From RBG-16-64-43 sp035288225 (GTDB taxonomy: Bacteria; Chloroflexota; Anaerolineae; Anaerolineales; RBG-16-64-43), in assembly GCA_035288225.1 (NCBI GenBank), contig DATEAT010000036.1, forward strand, positions 1-64,000: a stretch of DNA of 64,000 bases. Direction: 5' to 3'. Each line of letters begins with the position of its first letter. The first letter of the stretch is position 1. A model generated the notes under the pieces. It did not search any database and was not told where the DNA came from. It saw only the letters and a program-made list of their open reading frames with translations. Both the position numbers and the translations under genes were made by a program. Shown piece after piece: positions 32,603 to 41,240 of this stretch.

Positions 32603-33631
32603 TTACTCTTTGATCAGGAGTGTGCGCTGCAATTCTGCAATTGAGCCCACGCCGGCGGCGAACATGGCGATGCGCATCTGCAGAGCCATCAGGCGGATTT
32701 CTTTGATCGTGGCCTCCAGCGACACGGAGGCAGCCTTAAGGAAGGGATGGGCGCTGCCCGCCAGGTTTGCGCCGAGGGCAATGCACTTGGCGGCTTCGAT
32801 GCCGTTGCGGATTCCGCCGGAGGCGATCAACGGCAGCGACGGTAACTCGGCCCGACATTGCACCAAGGCCTCGGCGGTTGGAATCCCCCAGCCGACGAAG
32901 TCGCCTGCCAAACGAGCCACGTCCGGGTCGGTCGTGCGGTGCATTTCAACCTGCGACCAGGAGGTGCCGCCCGCGCCGGCGACGTCCACGGCCGCCACGC
33001 CCGCATCGGCCAGCCAGCGCGCCACCTTGACCGAAATCCCCCAGCCCACTTCCTTGACCACAACAGGGACTGGCAGGGCGCGACAAACCTGGCCGATCTT
33101 CGAAAGCAGGTTTGAGAAGTCGTGGTCGCCTTCCGGCTGAAGCGCCTCCTGCAAGGCGTTGAGGTGCAGAATGAGCGCATCGGCGCGGATCATTTCGACC
33201 GCGCGTTGACACTCCGGCACACCCACCCCGTGGTTGAGTTGGACGGCGCCCAAGTTAGCCAGCAGCATAGCCGTGGGGGCCACATCGCGAACCTGAAAGG
33301 TGCGGGCGGCGCGTTCGTCTTCGAGTGCCACGCGTTGTGAACCCAGGCCCATGGCGATGCCAGTGCGTTCGGCCGCCTCGGCCAGCACGCGGTTGATGGC
33401 GTGCGCCTGATCGGTCCCGCCGGTCATCGAGGAGACAAGCAGAGGCGCACGCAACTCGTGGCCCAGGAAGACCGTGCTCAGGTCCACCTCGTCCAGGTTG
33501 CGCTCCGGCAGCGCCTGATGCACGAAGCGATAGCATTCCAGGCCGGTCGTCAGCCCAGATTGCACGTCTTGCGTGAGATTAATGCGGATGTGATCCGCCT
33601 TGCGCGAGGCGGTCGGCGCAACTTCGGGCAT
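32603..33631 (-). CDS. fni: Type 2 isopentenyl-diphosphate isomerase (FMN-dependent)
   Basis: 342 aa. It interconverts IPP and DMAPP. RKADHIRINL at the N-terminus, SSMTGGTDQAHAINR, GLGSQRVALEDE, LHLNALQEALQPEGD, KEVGWGIS, DVAGAGGTSWSQVE and IASGGIRNGIEAAKC are all typical FMN- and substrate-binding blocks. Type 2 isomerase usually accompanies the mevalonate pathway, as here. Confidence 0.96.
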   Translation of the reverse strand: MPEVAPTASRKADHIRINLTQDVQSGLTTGLECYRFVHQALPERNLDEVDLSTVFLGHELRAPLLVSSMTGGTDQAHAINRVLAEAAERTGIAMGLGSQRVALEDERAARTFQVRDVAPTAMLLANLGAVQLNHGVGVPECQRAVEMIRADALILHLNALQEALQPEGDHDFSNLLSKIGQVCRALPVPVVVKEVGWGISVKVARWLADAGVAAVDVAGAGGTSWSQVEMHRTTDPDVARLAGDFVGWGIPTAEALVQCRAELPSLPLIASGGIRNGIEAAKCIALGANLAGSAHPFLKAASVSLEATIKEIRLMALQMRIAMFAAGVGSIAELQRTLLIKE

Positions 33632-33708
33632 GGCCTGGTGTTCCTTAAACAGCCGTCCGATGCATGTTACCAGCCGGTCGGAGGGGTGTCAAACAGCGCT
33701 GCCCGTCC

Positions 33709-33737
33709 TTGACCCGCACCGCGCATGCGCTTAGAAT
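33709..33737 (+). promoter_or_regulatory. Promoter for acpP
   Basis: TTGACC (33709-33714), 17-base spacer, TAGAAT (33732-33737). Both hexamers are near consensus, giving a leader of about 85 bases before the acyl carrier protein gene. Confidence 0.65.
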
Positions 33738-33826
33738 CAGTCGACCGCCTGGACCCGAGAGATACACCCTCTGGCATTTCCGGCACAGATCTCGGCAGTG
33801 TGGTCCGCACAAGGGAGGATACTCTG

Positions 33827-34069
33827 ATGGCAGAAGCCACGTTCGAATCCGTTCGCGCAATCATTGCGGAGCTGTTGGGCGTTGAGTCTGAAAAGGTAAC
33901 CGAAACCGCCCGCTTCCGCGAGGACCTGGGTGCGGACTCGCTCGACCTGGTGGAGTTGATCATGGCCTTCGAGGAGAAGTTCGGCGCCGAGATCTCCGAT
34001 GAGGATGCACAGAAGATCACGACCGTCGGTGAGGCGGTCAAGTACATCTCCTCGCGCTCGCCGAAATAG
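33827..34069 (+). CDS. acpP: Acyl carrier protein
   Basis: 80 aa acidic protein, start ATG 33827 after AAGGGAGG. The GADSLDLVEL motif carries the serine that takes the 4'-phosphopantetheine arm. It carries growing acyl chains in fatty acid synthesis. It stands alone with its own promoter and terminator instead of inside a fab operon. Confidence 0.97.
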   Translation: MAEATFESVRAIIAELLGVESEKVTETARFREDLGADSLDLVELIMAFEEKFGAEISDEDAQKITTVGEAVKYISSRSPK

Positions 34070-34127
34070 GCGGACGGGGGGCTTGCGCCAGGCGCAAGCC
34101 AGTCGGCGGATAGTTGCGCACAGCAGC

Positions 34128-34164
34128 GGGCGAGGTCTCCTCGGCGGAGGCCTCGCCCGCTTTT
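34128..34164 (+). terminator. Rho-independent terminator after acpP
   Basis: A 13-bp stem (GGGCGAGGTCTCC with GGAGGCCTCGCCC, one G-T pair) with a 5-base loop is followed by GCTTTT. A second tight palindrome (GCTTGCGCC-A-GGCGCAAGC, 34081-34099) lies just before it. Confidence 0.8.
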
Positions 34165-34212
34165 GATTCCTCGACATGCCGTGCGGCCCGTCGATGGAGC
34201 ATCGAGACGAGG

Positions 34213-35646
34213 TTACAGGAAGTAGTCGGCCTCCAGGGATCTCCAGTCCGGCAGGTCTTCCAGGCGCATCCGGCCGCCGAGCAGGGGATGGACCTGGCGC
34301 ACGAGTTCGGCGAGGTGTAATGCGACGACCCGCATGGCGAAGTGCGCATTGGGGCGCGCTCGCAGCTCGCACAGATGAAAGGCCTCTCGCAGGTTGAGAG
34401 TCATCAGGAACCGACGCAAGTACCCGTTGGGGACGACGTACCCGGCGAGGGCCGGGTTCTCGCGGGCGATCTTCTCGTAGGTGTCACGTGCCGCGTCCAT
34501 GACCCGGCGGTAATCATCAAGCAGGTGGGCCTCGGCCATCCACCGCGGAATGACATAGCCCAGCTCGCAAGTGAGCGGCGCGCTGGTCAGGCTGAGCATG
34601 CGGTGGCGCTTGGCCTCGAAGTAGGCCCCCTGGTCAGCTACCACCTCGACGGTGTAGGTCACATGCTCAAGTTCGCGCGAGGGGTGGTCCCATTGCCCCA
34701 TGTCCCCCAGCAGCACCTGAGCGGCGGCGCGGCGCCTCTCGGGAGAGGCCTCCATCGCGCGCAGGGCCTGCGAATAGGCCAGACCTTCAGTGCGGACGAC
34801 GGCCGCCGCCAGCGCGCGCGCTTCTGCGGCTGCCTCCGCATGACGTAGAAACACACCGCCCGCGGGGCCGAAGGCTTCCGCCTCGGTCCCGCCCGAGATG
34901 TCGTGCTTCATGGGTCCCGGGTTCGTCTGCGCCATCCGGCCGAGATACGGGCTGGCCTGGGCGTATTTGACGAGGGTCGGCACCTCCTGCTGGGCCACCC
35001 GGCGCACATCTTCGCCAATGTCGCGCACCTCGCCCAAGGGGTGGGAGAGCATTTTGCGAATGGCATGCTCGAGCGCACGCGCGTTGAGGGTCACGCCCAC
35101 GTTGGCAAAGACCGCGCTCGGCAAAAGGTAGCGCGCCACATCCACGTAGCGCGAACGGATCCGGCCGTCCCAGCGCGCCTCGCTTTCGCCGTCCTCGCGC
35201 GGGAACGCGGCCTGGGCCACCTTCTTGAGGGGTTCGAGCGAGTGCAAGTAGGTATCGAGCAGGAGCTCGCACGTCTGCCGGTACAGGGTGTCGAGCGGTG
35301 AGCCGCGGATCTCCGCGGGCACCACGAAGGCCGTGCGATCCCACACTTGGTAGCGCGTGCTCTTCTCGGTGTAGGAACCCAGGCGGTTGGACTCGACGCA
35401 TTCGATGGCCAGGCGCGAGATGTTCTCGAGCGCGATGTGCAGAACGGCGTGTTCGGCCACCGAGGCGTGGCCGTAGCCCACCACCCACCGTTCGTGGAAT
35501 TGAGCAGAAGCTTCCTCGCTTAGCGCCGAGGCGATAACGTCGAAGGACTCCGGAGAGCGGGAGGTCTTGGCGAAGGCGACGGCGATGGTCTCTGGGGAAA
35601 GCGAGCGCGGGCTCAGAAGATATACGCGCCGGTCCTGCCCACTCAT
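34213..35646 (-). CDS. thyX: Double-length flavin-dependent thymidylate synthase ThyX
   Basis: 477 aa, about twice the usual ThyX length, made of two ThyX-like halves. The first half has YGHASVAEHAVLHIALENIS and a signature region SNRLGSYTEKSTRY: the family RHR is changed to SNR, but the S and the STRY are kept. The second half has RHRMLSLTSAPLT: the RHR and first S are kept, but the STRY is lost. ThyX makes dTMP from dUMP with FAD, and active sites form between subunits, so the two halves may complete each other. ATG 35646 has GGGAGG upstream. Confidence 0.9.
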   Translation of the reverse strand: MSGQDRRVYLLSPRSLSPETIAVAFAKTSRSPESFDVIASALSEEASAQFHERWVVGYGHASVAEHAVLHIALENISRLAIECVESNRLGSYTEKSTRYQVWDRTAFVVPAEIRGSPLDTLYRQTCELLLDTYLHSLEPLKKVAQAAFPREDGESEARWDGRIRSRYVDVARYLLPSAVFANVGVTLNARALEHAIRKMLSHPLGEVRDIGEDVRRVAQQEVPTLVKYAQASPYLGRMAQTNPGPMKHDISGGTEAEAFGPAGGVFLRHAEAAAEARALAAAVVRTEGLAYSQALRAMEASPERRRAAAQVLLGDMGQWDHPSRELEHVTYTVEVVADQGAYFEAKRHRMLSLTSAPLTCELGYVIPRWMAEAHLLDDYRRVMDAARDTYEKIARENPALAGYVVPNGYLRRFLMTLNLREAFHLCELRARPNAHFAMRVVALHLAELVRQVHPLLGGRMRLEDLPDWRSLEADYFL

Positions 35647-35737
35647 GGCGCCTCCCTCTCTGACGGTCCTTGACGCGAAGTCCCGGGTTCGCACAGCGGC
35701 CGCGGCTCTGTCGGTCAGCCTCGAAGGCTCACGACGA

Positions 35738-36667
35738 TCAGCTCGCGCTGCGCAGGAGTGTGCGGGTCTGCTCGATATCTGCGCGAATTTGCTGCAGCAG
35801 CGCTTCCACGCCGGCGAACTTGGTTTCGGCCCGCAGCCGAGCGACGAAGCTCACAGTCAGAGGCTGACCGTAGAGATCTTCGTCGAAATCGAGGATGTGA
35901 GTCTCGACCACTTGCCCCTCAGGCTGGCCGGCGAAGGTCGGGCGGACTCCGATGTTGGTGACGCTCGGCAGGTGCCGCGCGCCCACCTCGGCCCACGTGG
36001 CGTACACGCCTCGCGCGGGCACTGCCCGCGCTTCCCACACGGCCACATTGGCCGTGGGAAAGCCCAGCGATGCCCCTCGTTGCGCGCCGTGGACAACTTG
36101 ACCCGTGAGGGCAAAGGGACGTCCGAGGCAGCGACTGACCTCAGCCATGTCGCCCTCGCTCAGGGCGAGCCGGATGCGGGTGGAGGAGATGGGCGTCCCG
36201 TCTTCGATGAGCGGGTCGACGATGTGCACCTCGAAGCCCAATTGGGCGCCCGCGCGAGCGAGGTACTCCCGACCGCCCTCCCGATTGTGACCCAGGGCAA
36301 AATCCATCCCCGCCCACAGAGAGCGCATCCCCAGGTCGGCAACTAGGCGCGAGATGATATCGGCGGCACTCGTATGCGAGAACTCGAGGGTAAACGGATG
36401 CGTGATGACGACCTCCACGCCGAGTTTCGCCAGCAAGGCGGCACGTTCTTGGGGCGTCGTGAGATACAGGGTGGAAGAACGCCGGCCGAGGACGACTGAA
36501 GGGTGCGGAAAAAAAGTGAGCACGGTGGGAGTGCCCCCCTGGGCATGTGCCTCGGCCACCATGGAACGCACCAAGTGCTGGTGGCCGCGGTGGACGCCGT
36601 CGAACGACCCCACCGCCAGGGAAGCTTTCTGCAATCGGACACCGTCAAGCGTTGGGAAGTGTTGCAT
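35738..36667 (-). CDS. ribF: Bifunctional riboflavin kinase / FAD synthetase
   Basis: 309 aa. The N-terminal nucleotidyltransferase carries VGSFDGVHRGHQHLV and ISSTRIRLAL; the C-terminal flavokinase carries GFPTANV, TNIGVRPTF and LDFDEDLYGQ. It converts riboflavin to FMN and FAD. It is the last gene of the nusA-infB operon, 6 bases after truB. FAD from this enzyme is the ThyX cofactor; the thyX gene follows 91 bases downstream on the same strand. Confidence 0.96.
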   Translation of the reverse strand: MQHFPTLDGVRLQKASLAVGSFDGVHRGHQHLVRSMVAEAHAQGGTPTVLTFFPHPSVVLGRRSSTLYLTTPQERAALLAKLGVEVVITHPFTLEFSHTSAADIISRLVADLGMRSLWAGMDFALGHNREGGREYLARAGAQLGFEVHIVDPLIEDGTPISSTRIRLALSEGDMAEVSRCLGRPFALTGQVVHGAQRGASLGFPTANVAVWEARAVPARGVYATWAEVGARHLPSVTNIGVRPTFAGQPEGQVVETHILDFDEDLYGQPLTVSFVARLRAETKFAGVEALLQQIRADIEQTRTLLRSAS

Positions 36668-36673
36668 CGAACC

Positions 36674-37555
36674 TCAAGTTACGGTCAGGACTTTTCGCGG
36701 CAGCCAGTGCCGCCCCTCGGCATCGGCCTCGACGATGGCCACCAACTCGCCATCGGGGTCGACCGCCTGGGCCCTCCCCTTGGCGTCGGCGGCTTCAACG
36801 GCCATGCCGCGTTGTACCTGGGCCACCTGTTCGGAGGTCAGTTCGAGCAGGTGCCAGCCTTGCAATACGGCCGTGGCCGGTAACGCAATGCTCGGCCAGG
36901 TGGGCGGGTCGAAGCGTGCTCGCAGTTCGTCAAGGGCAATGGCTTGGTCGATCGTGAAGGGGCCCAGGCGCAGTCGGCGCAGAGACTCCAGATGCGCGGG
37001 CGACCCCAGCCGCTCGCCTAGATCGCGCGCCAGCGAGCGCAGATAGGTGCCGCGCGAGCAGCGCACCCGGATGTGTGCCTGCGGCGCCTCCCAGCCCAGC
37101 AGCTCGATGCGATAGATGCGAATCATGCGCGGCTCGAGATCGACCACCTCGCCCTTGCGCGCCAGCTCGTAAGCCTTGCGCCCTTCGATCTTTACCGCCG
37201 AGTAGGCTGGAGGCGTCTGAAGCGATTCTCCCTCAAAGGAGGCCAAAGCCCGATCGAGCGCATCGCCCGTGAAGGCCACCGGCCCGGAGGCCGTGACTTG
37301 CCCGGCCGCATCGTGGGTCGATGTGGATTGCCCGAAACGCACGACGGCTTCGTATTCCTTGTCGGATTCGAGGAGGTACTCGGCCAAACGGGTGGCTCCG
37401 CCGAGCAGAACTACCAGCACGCCGCTTGCTGAGGGGTCGAGCGTGCCGGTATGGCCGGCTTTGCGGATGTGCGTGCCGCGCCGAACCATATTGACCACAT
37501 CGTGCGACGTGGGGCCGATGGGCTTATCGACGATCAGGAGTGCGGGCCGAGCCAC
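36674..37555 (-). CDS. truB: tRNA pseudouridine-55 synthase TruB
   Basis: 293 aa. It makes pseudouridine 55 in the T-loop of tRNAs. KPIGPTSHDVV and AGHTGTLDPSASG (catalytic Asp) are diagnostic, with RCSRGTYLRSLARDLG further on. It is 3 bases from nrnA in the same operon. Confidence 0.97.
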   Translation of the reverse strand: MARPALLIVDKPIGPTSHDVVNMVRRGTHIRKAGHTGTLDPSASGVLVVLLGGATRLAEYLLESDKEYEAVVRFGQSTSTHDAAGQVTASGPVAFTGDALDRALASFEGESLQTPPAYSAVKIEGRKAYELARKGEVVDLEPRMIRIYRIELLGWEAPQAHIRVRCSRGTYLRSLARDLGERLGSPAHLESLRRLRLGPFTIDQAIALDELRARFDPPTWPSIALPATAVLQGWHLLELTSEQVAQVQRGMAVEAADAKGRAQAVDPDGELVAIVEADAEGRHWLPRKVLTVT

Positions 37556-37558
37556 CGA

Positions 37559-38542
37559 CTAGCCTCCGCCGGGCAGCGCAGGGGTGTGCGCGCGCAGCCA
37601 CTCGCGTGTCGCGGCAATAACCCGCGCTTGCACGTCATCCAATGTGCCCTGCACGGTTGCACCCGCAGCCGCCGGGTGGCCGCCTCCGCCAAAGCGGGCG
37701 GCCAGCGCGCTGACGTCTGCCCCATTGCGTGCCCGCCAACTCACTTTGGTGCGCTCCAGGTCTTGCTCGACAAACATCACAGCCACCGCCGTCCCTTCGA
37801 TCGTGGACAGGATGTTGATCAGGTCCGCATCGTCTCGCCCGGGGTAGCCGGCCGCGGCGCGGTCGGCCAGGCTGAGCGCCGTCCACACCAGCGTGTCCTC
37901 CCGTTGCAGACGGGCCAGCCCGGCCGCCCAGTAGCGTGTCGCCGCGAAGCTGCGCCGGTACAGGCTGGCTTCGACGATTGCCGGCAGATTGGCTCCGGCC
38001 TCCATCAGCTGGCGCGCGTTGGCCATCGTGCGCAGCCCCACATTTGAGGTTCTGAAACCGAGGGTATCACTGACCAGGCCCGTCAGGAGGCAGGTGGCGG
38101 CCTGCGGGGATAGCGCCAGCCCGAGTGCCTCGGCCAGTTCGCATACCACCTCGGCCGTCGCCGAAGCCTCGGCATCCACCAAATTGACCTCGGCGAAGTG
38201 CGTATTGGTCACATGATGGTCGATGTTGACCGATGCGGGGCACGGAAGCGCTGTGGCGAATTCGCCGACGCGGTTGGCATCCGAGCAATCGAGCAGCACA
38301 CAGACATCGGCCGCCGCCGGAAGCGCGTCCAACACGCTCTCACTCCCGGGAAGGAAGCGGAATGATGACGGCACGCCGTCGCGGCTCACCGCGCTCACGC
38401 GTCTCCCCGTCGCCTGAAGCATCCAGGCCATGCCCAGCAGTGACCCGAGCGCGTCGCCGTCGGGGCGTTCGTGCGTCAGCAGGAGGATGTGGCCGGCCTC
38501 GTGCAGCACGCGCCGGGCACGCTCGATGGTCCCCTTATCCAT
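37559..38542 (-). CDS. nrnA: DHH-family NrnA-like oligoribonuclease / pAp phosphatase
   Basis: 327 aa. DHH motifs are THERPDGDALGSLLG, LLDCSDANR, NIDHHVTN and the DHHA1 end FGGGGHPAAAGA. The family degrades very short RNAs and 3'-phosphoadenosine 5'-phosphate. It overlaps rbfA by 8 bases. Confidence 0.93.
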   Translation of the reverse strand: MDKGTIERARRVLHEAGHILLLTHERPDGDALGSLLGMAWMLQATGRRVSAVSRDGVPSSFRFLPGSESVLDALPAAADVCVLLDCSDANRVGEFATALPCPASVNIDHHVTNTHFAEVNLVDAEASATAEVVCELAEALGLALSPQAATCLLTGLVSDTLGFRTSNVGLRTMANARQLMEAGANLPAIVEASLYRRSFAATRYWAAGLARLQREDTLVWTALSLADRAAAGYPGRDDADLINILSTIEGTAVAVMFVEQDLERTKVSWRARNGADVSALAARFGGGGHPAAAGATVQGTLDDVQARVIAATREWLRAHTPALPGGG

Positions 38543-38918
38543 GTTTCTCCGCGGGGCGCGCGCCTTCGCCAGGGTCCTTCAGCCGGTCGATCAAACCCTC
38601 CAACCGCTCGGCGCGTTCCGGCGTGGGATCCCAATGGAACCGCAGCTGAGGGAATGTGCGCAGCGGGATGCGCGCAACAAGTTCGTGGCGAACGTGACCT
38701 CGTGCGCGTTCCAGGGCCTTGAGGATCTCCTCCCGCCGGCTCGCCTCCGCCTCGACCGCGCTCACGTACACGTCGGCAAAGGCGAATTCGCGATCCACCC
38801 GCACATCCGTGACCGACAACCCCTGGAATCGGGGATCCACCAGGTCGCGCAGCATGAGGTCGGCGATCTCTTGGCGGATACGTTCGGCCAGGCGCTGAGC
38901 GCGGGCAACACTTGGCAT
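38535..38918 (-). CDS. rbfA: Ribosome-binding factor A
   Basis: 127 aa KH-type 30S maturation factor. The N-terminus RAQRLAERIRQEIADLMLRD and the core DPRFQGLSVTDVRVDREFAFADVYVS are typical. ATG 38918 lies 5 bases after the infB stop. Confidence 0.95.
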   Translation of the reverse strand: MPSVARAQRLAERIRQEIADLMLRDLVDPRFQGLSVTDVRVDREFAFADVYVSAVEAEASRREEILKALERARGHVRHELVARIPLRTFPQLRFHWDPTPERAERLEGLIDRLKDPGEGARPAEKHG

Positions 38919-38923
38919 CGGGC

Positions 38924-40705
38924 CTAAACCGTTTCCATTACGATGCATTCCAAAACATCGCCTGCCTGGAAGCCTTCGAATCCCTTGACGGCCACGCCGC
39001 ACTCGAAGCCCTGACGGATTTCGCGAACGTCATCCTTCTCGTGGCGCAGGGAGGCGATCTCGCCCTCGAACAACTTCTGGCTGCCGCGCATCACGCGAAT
39101 CCGCGCATTGCGGCGCAGTTCCCCCTCGCGGACAGCGCAGCCTGCGACTTTTCCCATGCGCGAAGTGGAGAAGATGGCGCGCACATCGGCCCGCCCGATC
39201 ACCACTTCACGCTTCTCCGGCCCCAGCAGGCCTTTGAGCGCTTTCTCCACGTCCTCCATCAATCGGTAGATGATGTCGTACTGACGGATGGAGACATGTT
39301 CGCTTTCGGCGGCACGCTGGGCGGCGTGATCCACTTGAACGTTGAACCCGATGACGATCGCGCTCGAGGCCGAGGCCAGCATGATGTCGTTCTCGGTGAT
39401 GTTGCCGGTTTCGGCGTAGAGCAGGGTCACTTTGAGGTCCGCATTGCCGAGTTGCGTGAGCGAGGAGACGATTGGCTCGAGCGATCCCTGCACGTCGGCC
39501 TTGAGGATCAGGTTGAGTTCCTTGACCTCGCCGGCTTGGAATTTGGCGAAAACCTGTTCCAGGCTCAACGCCTTCTTGGGCTGGGTCTGCGCTTCGCGCG
39601 CGGAGAGCTTGCGCTGTGAGACCAGCGTGCGCGCTTCGCGGTCGCTGGGCAGTACCTCGATCACATCGCCGGCCTGCGGCAAATCGCCCAGGCCGAGCAC
39701 GGTGGCGGGCATGGAGGGCGTGGCCGCCTGAATGGGCTGACCGCGGAAGTCGAACATCGCGCGGATCTTGCCGTGCGCCGTCCCGGCAACGAGAACGTCG
39801 CCCACGTGCACCGTGCCGTTCTGAACCAGCAGGGTGGAGATCGGCCCCTTGGCGCGGTCGAGTTCCGCCTCGATGACGCTGCCGATGACCCGCCCGGCCG
39901 GGTTGGCCAGGATGCGCGTGTTGTCCGCGGTGAGCACGATGGCTTCCAAGAGGTCGTCGATTCCGCTGCGCTTCTTGGCGGAGACCGGCACGACCATTGT
40001 GTCGCCGCCCCAATCGTCCGGCGTCAAGCCGAGTTCCGCCAGTTGCTGCTTCACCCGATCCGGGTTGGCGTTCGACTTGTCGATCTTGTTGAGGGCGACC
40101 ACGATCGGTACGCCCGCCGCCTTGGCGTGCGCATAAGCTTCGCGCGTTTGAGGCATCACGCCGTCATCGGCGGCCACCACCAGAATGACGATGTCGGTCA
40201 CCTGCGCTCCGCGGGCGCGCATGGCGGTGAAGGCGGCGTGGCCGGGGGTGTCGAGGAACGTGATCAAGCGCTCCTTGTGCTGCACTTGGTAGGCGCCGAT
40301 GTGCTGGGTAATGCCGCCCGCCTCGCCGCCGGCCACGTCGGTGCTGCGAATCGCATCCAGCAGGGAGGTCTTGCCGTGGTCGACGTGCCCGAGAATCGTC
40401 ACCACCGGCGGACGTGGGGTGAGCTGGCTCGCGTCCTCCGCTTCCATGGCGCGGCGCCAGGCCGGCGCCTCGGCCTCGGCGGCCGGTGCCTCCAGCTCTT
40501 CCTTATGCAGGCGCGCTTCAAAACCCAATTCCTGGGTAATGACCGCTGCCGTATCGAAATCGATTTGCTGGTTGATGTTCGCCATCACGCCATTGGCCAT
40601 GAGCTGTTTGATCACTTCGATGGGGCTGACGTGAATCAGCTCAGCCAAATGGCGAACGGTGAGCGTTTCCGGGAGTTCCACCACTTTGTGTCCGTTGTCG
40701 CTCAT
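38924..40705 (-). CDS. infB: Translation initiation factor IF-2
   Basis: 593 aa, a short IF-2 lacking the long charged N-terminal region seen in enteric bacteria. An IF2-N helix domain lies at residues about 10-60. The GTPase follows, with GHVDHGKTSLLD (G1), DTPGHAAF (G3) and NKIDKSN (G4), then domains II-IV. It places initiator tRNA on the 30S subunit. A strong AAGAGGAGG lies upstream of ATG 40705. Confidence 0.97.
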   Translation of the reverse strand: MSDNGHKVVELPETLTVRHLAELIHVSPIEVIKQLMANGVMANINQQIDFDTAAVITQELGFEARLHKEELEAPAAEAEAPAWRRAMEAEDASQLTPRPPVVTILGHVDHGKTSLLDAIRSTDVAGGEAGGITQHIGAYQVQHKERLITFLDTPGHAAFTAMRARGAQVTDIVILVVAADDGVMPQTREAYAHAKAAGVPIVVALNKIDKSNANPDRVKQQLAELGLTPDDWGGDTMVVPVSAKKRSGIDDLLEAIVLTADNTRILANPAGRVIGSVIEAELDRAKGPISTLLVQNGTVHVGDVLVAGTAHGKIRAMFDFRGQPIQAATPSMPATVLGLGDLPQAGDVIEVLPSDREARTLVSQRKLSAREAQTQPKKALSLEQVFAKFQAGEVKELNLILKADVQGSLEPIVSSLTQLGNADLKVTLLYAETGNITENDIMLASASSAIVIGFNVQVDHAAQRAAESEHVSIRQYDIIYRLMEDVEKALKGLLGPEKREVVIGRADVRAIFSTSRMGKVAGCAVREGELRRNARIRVMRGSQKLFEGEIASLRHEKDDVREIRQGFECGVAVKGFEGFQAGDVLECIVMETV

Positions 40706-40896
40706 CCCATTCCTCCTCTTGGGACCGCGTCCGTCCGGCGTCCGCGAGGACCGGGGGGAGCTCCCGCGCCTGAGGCGTCCTGGCTTATGGCATAACCCGG
40801 CTCGCTTTCGGTGCGCCCCGAACCGCGCACGGGTGTGGCGGGCAGGGCAGCCTGGGTTGCGCTGGGGACGGTCTCATGGTCATCGCAGGCGCTCAC
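40702..40896 (-). CDS. Possible small ORF linking ylxR and infB
   Basis: 64 codons. The GTG start overlaps the ylxR stop (GTGA), and the TGA stop overlaps the infB ATG (ATGA). Both junctions are the type seen between coupled genes in this genome. The product is rich in Pro, Gly, Ala, Ser and Arg, with no domain, and looks disordered. It may be real, or simply an open frame across a 187-base spacer in GC-rich DNA. Confidence 0.3.
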   Translation of the reverse strand: MSACDDHETVPSATQAALPATPVRGSGRTESEPGYAISQDASGAGAPPGPRGRRTDAVPRGGMG

Positions 40897-41210
40897 GTGC
40901 CGCGCGCGGTGTCACTTTCTTCCACGGGAAAAGAAGCCAGGATCGCCCGCATGCGTTCACGGTCGTCCGCGGTCAATTCCGTTCGCAGGGCCGGCCCAAG
41001 CGCGCCGGCAAGCGCGCGCTCCCAGCACGAGCGCCGGTCATGAAGATACGCGCCCCGGCCGGGCGCCTTGCCTGTCGGGTCAACTTGCAGCCCATCCGGC
41101 GACCGCACCACGCGCATCAAAGTCCGCTTGGGCAGCACTTCGCGGCAGCCGATGCACGTCCGCTGGGCGACGTGTTTGGTGCGAGGCGCGCCTTTGCGCC
41201 GCAGGCTCAT
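40893..41210 (-). CDS. ylxR: YlxR-family RNA-binding protein
   Basis: 105 aa. RTCIGCREVLPKRTLMRVVR and DPTGKAPGRGAYLH are the family's signature; a CxxC lies in the first, and a further cysteine (RRSCWERAL) follows. The family is always near nusA and infB and has been linked to RNase P and transcription control. ATG 41210 is used; a GTG seven codons upstream is possible. Confidence 0.92.
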   Translation of the reverse strand: MSLRRKGAPRTKHVAQRTCIGCREVLPKRTLMRVVRSPDGLQVDPTGKAPGRGAYLHDRRSCWERALAGALGPALRTELTADDRERMRAILASFPVEESDTARGT

Positions 41211-41240
41211 GGCGTCCGCCGGGCGGCTCACGCCGCCAGA

